Below, piece after piece: positions 60,796 through 64,000 of a stretch of 64,000 nt of DNA. Source of the DNA: Antitrichia curtipendula. Lineage: Eukaryota; Streptophyta; Bryopsida; Hypnales; Leucodontaceae. Numbering within the stretch: position 1 is the stretch's first letter; every line of letters begins with the position of its first letter. The position numbers were made by a program, and so were the translations under genes. The stretch spans positions 7,316,001 to 7,380,000 of the forward strand of contig OX579641.1 of the NCBI GenBank assembly GCA_951230915.1, in the 5' to 3' direction. Under the pieces are notes generated by a model. It did not search any database, was not told the origin of the DNA, and saw only the letters and a list, made by a program, of their open reading frames with translations.

Positions 60796-62124
60796 AGGTA
60801 GTGTGCTCTAAATGCGCCCATCTTCTTCAAACCGCCCCTATTTTTAGGTGGAGAATGGAGAGGAGGTGATCCTTAAATGGAGCAGTTTAGCAATTGAATC
60901 ATGCATTGAGGAAAGACTGTTTTTCCTATTGCAAGAGTCAATCATTGTCTAAGATTTCCGCACATCTCTTTACAAGTTGCAAGTGGACTGATTTTGGAAG
61001 ACCTATGTTTACAAATAGGTGTCTATGTCCTGAATCTTTGAAAATTTATAAGTAATTCAAAAATGCTTGGAAAAATACAAAACCACTTGTCTTAGGTACC
61101 ACATCTATTTTTCTTTCTCTGAAAAATGATCTAAAAATATTTCTGTATATGGAAGCCTGTGGAAAAGGCGGACCAGCCCTTAAATGGTTGCTTTAAGAGC
61201 ATACTACTTTACATCCAATTGGAAACCATGAGAGCTTCTCTTGAGAATGATTGGGGTCAAACTTCAGCTTGTTGAAGTTAATATGCATTTGAATGGGTAG
61301 GAAGACGATTTAGTAGCTAGACAGTTATGATGTTTGTTGGGGTTTTAATTAAGTTCCATGTCACTTTTTTATTGTCACATGGTGCAATGGGATTGGAAAG
61401 AGGGAGAGCAATAGAGAGACGTCCTTGAAAGAGATGGTGAAGACATATTAGTTTGGAGAAGAAAGTTCCTAGTTGACTAAGTATAACTTTTGTTAAAAGG
61501 TATTGTGTCAAGTGGGTGCGTCTTCAATCATATACCTAGAGTTTGGAAATTACTCTTGAAGGAGAATAGTATAGATTTTGCTATCACAGATTCTAAAATC
61601 AACAATTATCTATTGAAAATTTTAGGGTCAAAGATTTATCACATTTATACTTGATTATGGCTAATTAACAAAATTTGGTGAAATAAATACAGCTATGTAT
61701 GTCTTGCTATTGTAAGATGATTGAAGTGTTTAACTTATCCAAAAGTTTGCAAAGATTTGAAAACAAATGGAAATATTGAATCAAAATTATGGTTCAATAT
61801 TTCCACTTGTTGGCATTTTTTAGCTTGTGAACAATTTAGTTTGTTGTAGAGACCAAAGAACCTTGGATAGTTAAGATGCTCAAGGAGATTGCCAGACAAA
61901 TAAATATAAAAATGTAATGAAATACGTGGATCTCACATCCTATTGTTGCTCAATTTGGGTAATTCATTTTGCTTTATGAGCTCTCTTCTTGCAGCAAGTC
62001 CAAGAATTGATTACAATTCAAAGTCTATCTCTGCACCTAAATAATCACATTAAAAATTGATTATATAGATTTGTTATCTGTATTCTTTGTCAAAACTTTA
62101 GTCTTTGCTAATTTTACCTTAAAT
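60796..62124. other. AT-rich DNA with fragments of dispersed repeats
   Basis: No gene is seen. R1 fragment at about 61490-61830 and R3 copy 2 at about 61750-62100. Confidence 0.45.
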
Positions 62125-62862
62125 GACGCCAATTGTTGAGTCAAGTGAGAGCCTATAAACTTAAAAAGAACTTCATTAATTATATTATCAAAGATTGATG
62201 AATATAGTACATGTCATGTTCTTATTAGGAATGATAGTCAAGATGATGGAATAATTGGAGGCTACAACTCTTCAAAGATTTAGATTGTATAATTGATTTT
62301 GACTAGAATTGAAGAGGAAAAAAATCTATAGTATATATTTGTCAAAATTCTTGGAAACTAGATTTGGTTTAGATTTTAAAATAGAAGCTTAGGTGAGATA
62401 ATGTATTGAGGAACGTCCATGAGTTGATTCTTTGCAATACAAAAACATAATGAACAATAAAATGGGCAACCTAATTATTAAGAATATGCCAATACAAAGA
62501 TTAATTATAGTTGAATCACTATATAAACTTCCAATTATTCTTAAAATATAACAAATCATTAATATATAGGCTTTAAACAACTACTACATGCAATGTTCTC
62601 TTGCAAAAATCAATGCAAAGTATTGCACCTACTTGGCATCTAGCTCACCTCACATAAGAGTTCCATCAGCCTATGTCTTCAAGAAAATGTGATTGGTCAT
62701 ACAATTTTCTTCACATGATTTCCTTTAGATGGTATGTTGTCCTAAAATGCCTAAGATGGAAACTAGATTTTTCTAATTTAGTCCTAAAGGTGTCCAACTC
62801 TTAATCTGCTATAAAAATGCTCAAATTTAAAACTAGCAAGATATTAGAAGTTAATTCTTGAT
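62125..62862 (+). repeat. Dispersed repeat R2, copy 2
   Basis: Partner of 52166-53039. It is interrupted by the CACTA-type hairpin at 62863-62994 and then resumes (AATAAGCAATGGAGAAGAAG). Confidence 0.8.
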
Positions 62863-62994
62863 ATCAAGAAGAAAATTGCGTTGGAGTCAACATAATCTAC
62901 TTGATGTTTTATGTTTCCAGCTCAAAATTTTGCGTTGGAAACATAAAATACATCAAGTAGATTATGTTGACTGCAACACAATTTTCTTCTAGTG
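62863..62994. mobile_element. 132-bp CACTA-type hairpin MITE
   Basis: Two arms of about 55-58 nt, nearly perfectly complementary, flank a roughly 15-nt loop (62920-62934). The arms contain AGTCAACATAATCTACTTGA and its complement. The right end is TTCTTCTAGTG, as in the 53040-54095 element; the left end has decayed (ATCAAGAAG for CACTAGAAG). GAT flanks both sides (62860-62862, 62995-62997). The R2 copy at 53 kb lacks it (CTTGATAGAAAGCAATGG), which confirms an insertion. Transcripts would fold into a long hairpin. Confidence 0.88.
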
Positions 62995-63060
62995 GATAAA
63001 ATAAGCAATGGAGAAGAAGTGAGCAAAGGAACAAAGCAATGACCAAAAATAAAAAGGTTG

Positions 63061-63340
63061 TTTGTTGTTGCTTCTTTAATAGACTGGCAAGAGAAGCCTT
63101 AGTTGGTAGTTATAAATTGTACATTACTCATGAATTCTAAATATGGAAGGTTCTTGCCTTGGTGGTTGAAATGGGATCCTGTCTTTTGAACACATAGTCA
63201 CTCATTTGGGCACATTAACATTTGCAATAATTTGTTTGTTTTTGATATGAATAACAATTGTTGATTTTAAAAAAACTACCCCCTGCCCTTATTTGTAATT
63301 TTTAGGGGAGTCCTCAGATACAAACCATATGGAATATATT
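63061..63340. other. AT-rich DNA, no gene seen
   Basis: Nothing beyond AT-rich sequence between the R2 repeat and the minisatellite. Confidence 0.35.
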
Positions 63341-63344
63341 GCTG

Positions 63345-63585
63345 AATCCGTATATGTATTCATATCCATCTACTGTATTTTGTATTTGTATTCATATCCA
63401 TCTACTGTATTTTGTATTTGTATTCATATCCATCTACTGTATTTTGTATTTGTATTTGTATTCATATCCATCTACTGTATTTTATATTTTATATTCGTAT
63501 TCTGTACGCATACTTGTATTCGTACGTGAATTCTGATAGTTATATCCGTATTTGTATTTGTATTTGTACTCGTATTTTGTATTAA
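63345..63585. repeat. ~35-bp minisatellite with TATTTG/TATTCG microsatellite tail
   Basis: Four near-identical units of the form TTCATATCCATCTACTGTAT followed by TTTGTATTTGTA, then degenerate TGTATT repeats. A run of ten G lies at 63609-63618. The 65-66-codon open frames here come from the repeat. Confidence 0.85.
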
Positions 63586-63618
63586 ATTGGATCAACGGTG
63601 ATCAAGAGGGGGGGGGGG

Positions 63619-64000
63619 CAATTTTTTTTACAAAAAATCAACAGCTCTGGATTTTTTACAAAAGGAGTGTGTGTGTTAATTGAACAAGAAAGGATATTCG
63701 CATCTTTTGAGTGGATCGAGGAGTGGATAGTCATTTCAATCTATACGGATAGAGTTGACATTTGAGAAGTTATGATTCTATAACTTCAATGGACACTATC
63801 ATGGAAGAAGGTTCTTTCAATAATTCCACAATTTGAGAAATTACCATTGCAAATGTGTAGAGAATTGAAAGAACCACATTAGAATCCAAAAAGACAAGAA
63901 AAGTCCCCCTTAGGAAAACCATGGGAAGCTAAGATATTGCTTTAATTATCTAGAAAGCATATTTTTCTACTCAAATTAAAGTGAATTGACGACTTGACGA
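63619..64000. other. Window end, no gene seen
   Basis: No feature is recognised in the last 380 bp. Confidence 0.35.

Noticed and set aside
63329..63536. Open frames of 65-66 codons rich in Tyr, Ile and Phe
   Set aside because: They are translations of the 35-bp minisatellite.

Overview
This window looks like nuclear DNA from a land plant. The evidence is a class I homeodomain-leucine zipper gene with two GT-AG introns, a FLOWERING-PROMOTING FACTOR1-like gene, and a dense bed of plant-type transposable elements (CACTA, PIF/Harbinger, Stowaway-like, TTAA-flanked MITEs, LTR-type elements). A gene resembling the DUF7869 family, which I associate more with non-seed plants, leans towards a bryophyte, lycophyte or fern; that lineage call is inference. 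Gene density is very low: I support only two intact protein genes in 64 kb. Most of the rest is AT-rich repeat.

Layout. 1-1.6 kb: a minus-strand ORF with one internal stop that runs off the window start, headed upstream by a 58-bp tandem array carrying a 20-bp CpG-rich palindrome. 2.7-9.7 kb: AT-rich DNA with three TTAA-flanked MITE-like elements, two of them copies of one family. 10.5-11.7 kb: an 87-bp tandem array built on the same palindrome, just upstream of a three-exon DUF7869-like gene (12.09-15.26 kb) inactivated by two stops and a 1-base frameshift. 16.0-18.8 kb: an FPF1-like pseudogene and dispersed repeats. 19.1-22.6 kb: a non-coding LTR-type element. 25.5-28.1 kb: the HD-Zip I gene. 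30-43 kb: AT-rich DNA with several MITEs, including a Stowaway-like element that holds a nested poly(A) retroposon. 44.0-47.6 kb: a decayed PIF/Harbinger element with both of its genes. 47.9-51.6 kb: a reverse-oriented relative of the 19-22 kb LTR-type element, rich in minisatellites. 52-54 kb: a CACTA element inside an older repeat. 57-60.8 kb: the intact FPF1-like gene and the paralogous partner of the 16-18 kb block. 61-64 kb: repeats, a near-perfect CACTA-type hairpin and a pentamer-rich minisatellite.

How the genes relate. HD-Zip I and FPF1-like proteins are ordinary plant regulators, and nothing here ties them into one system. The most unusual signal is that two unrelated decayed genes, transcribed away from each other and about 11 kb apart, each have a tandem array of the same NotI-containing palindrome upstream of the start codon (arrays of different period: 58 and 87 bp). 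That suggests a shared promoter-type or transposon-type module. No RNA genes or CRISPR arrays were identified. All calls come from reading the sequence; no database search was run.
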